NCBI GenBank assembly: GCA_019683695.1
Contig: JADGHX010000017.1
Span: 1 to 45,157, forward strand
DNA: 45,157 nucleotides
Origin: Steroidobacteraceae bacterium
GTDB taxonomy: Bacteria > Pseudomonadota > Gammaproteobacteria > Steroidobacterales > Steroidobacteraceae
Reading direction: 5' to 3'
In this document: one piece after another, positions 44,132-45,157 of the stretch
How positions within the stretch are numbered: the first letter of the stretch is position 1
Layout of the letters: the number at the start of each line of letters is the position of its first letter
The notes under the pieces: model-generated
Seen by the model: only the letters and a program-made list of their open reading frames with translations
Databases searched by the model: none
Told to the model about the DNA's origin: nothing
Position numbers and translations under genes: made by a program

Positions 44132-45157
44132 TCAATGTGTGCCCTCGTGCATACGTTGCGCGATGGCCTGCGCCAGATCGTGAACCGCCATGGCGTAGCG
44201 CACACTGCGGTTGTAGCGCGTGATGACTTCGAAGTTGCGGAAGCCCACGCGATACGCCGGGCCATCCTGCTGCTCGGCCGAAATCAGGATCACGGGCGTG
44301 TCGCCCGGGGCGTCCGACAGCGTTTCCACGCCCTGCAGCGCGAGGCTGGCAATGGTTTCATTCAGCTGGAGATTGCTCGTGTCGATCGTGAACGTGGGGT
44401 CCGGGCCCAGTTTCACCTCGGCGAGCACGGGCGCGCCGGTCTGCCAGCCGTGCTCGCTGAAGTAGTTCGCGATGCTGGCGAAGACATCCGGCCAGTCCGT
44501 CCACAGGTCGCGGCGCTTGTCGTCCTGCGCGTCCACGGCATACCGGCGATAGCTCGAGGGCATGAACTGCGCATTGCCCATGGCGCCCGCGTAGGAGCCC
44601 ATGGTCTTCAGCGGGTCCAGCGATTCCTCGCGTGAGAGCAGCACGAACTCTTCGAGCTCCTTGCGGAAGAAGGCGCTGCGCGGCGGATAGTCGAACGCCA
44701 GCGTCGCCAGCGCGTCCAGCACGCGGAAGCCGCCGGTGATGCGGCCGTACTTCGTTTCCACGCCGATGATCGCGAGGATGTACTCGGGCGGAACGCCGCG
44801 CTCGGCGGCAATGCGCTCGAGCGCCTCACGCTGTTCCTGCCAGAGCTGCACACCGAGGGCGATGCGGTCCTCCGTGAGAAAGCGCTGGCGATACTCCCAC
44901 CACGCGATGACTCGCTCCGGCGGCTTGCTGATCAGCTCGATGATGCGCGGCTGGGGGCGGGCCTTGGCGAGGAGCTTCCTGACCTCCGCGCGCTTCAGAT
45001 CGTGGTGCTGGGCCACGTCGTCGATGAACGACTCGATTTCGGGCCGGGTGAGGTCGAAGTGATCCCGCGCGGCAGTGGAATCGGCTCGTGCCGGCCCGCG
45101 CGCGCCCCCGCTGCTCGCAAATAGCAGAGACCGCCACCACACCAGGCTCTTATAAAA
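44132..45157 (-). CDS. mltB: Membrane-bound lytic murein transglycosylase B, 5' end beyond the window
   Basis: This MltB-family lytic transglycosylase (SLT_2 domain) cleaves the glycan strands of peptidoglycan with formation of 1,6-anhydro-MurNAc. The catalytic glutamate is in YILAIIGVETKYGR, and GSYAGAMGNAQFMPSSYRRY is the family hallmark. The frame remains open to the right edge (a GTG at 45142 is possible but is only 15 bases from the end), so the true start and the lipoprotein or signal sequence are probably outside. About 340 residues are visible. It is the first visible gene of the mltB-rlpA-dat-ybeD operon. Confidence 0.92.
   Translation of the reverse strand, partial: FYKSLVWWRSLLFASSGGARGPARADSTAARDHFDLTRPEIESFIDDVAQHHDLKRAEVRKLLAKARPQPRIIELISKPPERVIAWWEYRQRFLTEDRIALGVQLWQEQREALERIAAERGVPPEYILAIIGVETKYGRITGGFRVLDALATLAFDYPPRSAFFRKELEEFVLLSREESLDPLKTMGSYAGAMGNAQFMPSSYRRYAVDAQDDKRRDLWTDWPDVFASIANYFSEHGWQTGAPVLAEVKLGPDPTFTIDTSNLQLNETIASLALQGVETLSDAPGDTPVILISAEQQDGPAYRVGFRNFEVITRYNRSVRYAMAVHDLAQAIAQRMHEGTH

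Overview
This is a GC-rich bacterial chromosome segment, almost fully coding, with the gene content of a Gram-negative gammaproteobacterium. LptD, SurA, LipA/LipB, MltB, RlpA and an OprP-type porin show an outer membrane. The core string lgt-thyA-(folA)-apaH-apaG-rsmA-pdxA-surA-lptD, followed by divergent amgK-murU, is typical of the Xanthomonadales/Nevskiales side of the class. A UrcA-family protein and the high GC would fit Steroidobacteraceae-like bacteria. That placement is an inference from gene order and families, not a database result. No rRNA, tRNA, CRISPR array, phage or insertion sequence was recognised.

Layout. 1-1092: non-coding, with two diverged copies of a ~105 bp block plus shorter related repeats. 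1093-3044: a p-cresol methylhydroxylase/eugenol hydroxylase-type flavoprotein overlapping its small cytochrome c. 3154-3423: a tiny SWIM-like zinc-finger protein. 3640-9477: secreted M28 peptidase, aromatic/aspartate aminotransferase, DctA, UrcA-family protein and a LysR regulator. 9483-12856: a thioredoxin-fold DUF255 protein (minus) and divergent RlmI. 12907-18259: lgt-thyA-SET methyltransferase-kup-folA-GNAT (plus). 18274-21442: a three-gene kynurenine operon (minus). 21602-22081: a lipoprotein. 22117-29201: apaH-apaG-usp-rsmA-pdxA-surA-lptD (minus). 29261-31008: amgK-murU peptidoglycan recycling (plus). 31080-32828: lipA-lipB (plus). 32971-41914: a sulfate (oxyanion) uptake island. 42025-45157: ybeD-dat-rlpA-mltB (minus), with mltB running off the right edge.

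The most distinctive part is the sulfate island. A minus-strand operon cysA-cysT-cysW-histidine kinase-response regulator is joined by 4-base overlaps or a 6-base gap. It faces a plus-strand porin-sbp pair that ends in a clear intrinsic terminator. CysA carries a ~225-residue C-terminal extension whose last ~130 residues look like a universal-stress-protein fold. Two identical AACCGGTT palindromes 22 bp apart lie in the cysA promoter region, and a perfect 7-bp inverted repeat lies just before the porin. The sequence therefore suggests oxyanion import wired to its own two-component system. The island separates lipA-lipB from ybeD-dat-rlpA-mltB, genes that are normally contiguous and co-directional, and the dacC/dacA gene usually found between rlpA and dat is missing.

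A second unusual feature is a SET-domain lysine methyltransferase with a histone-H1-like Lys/Arg/Ala tail, placed between thyA and kup in an otherwise conserved housekeeping string.
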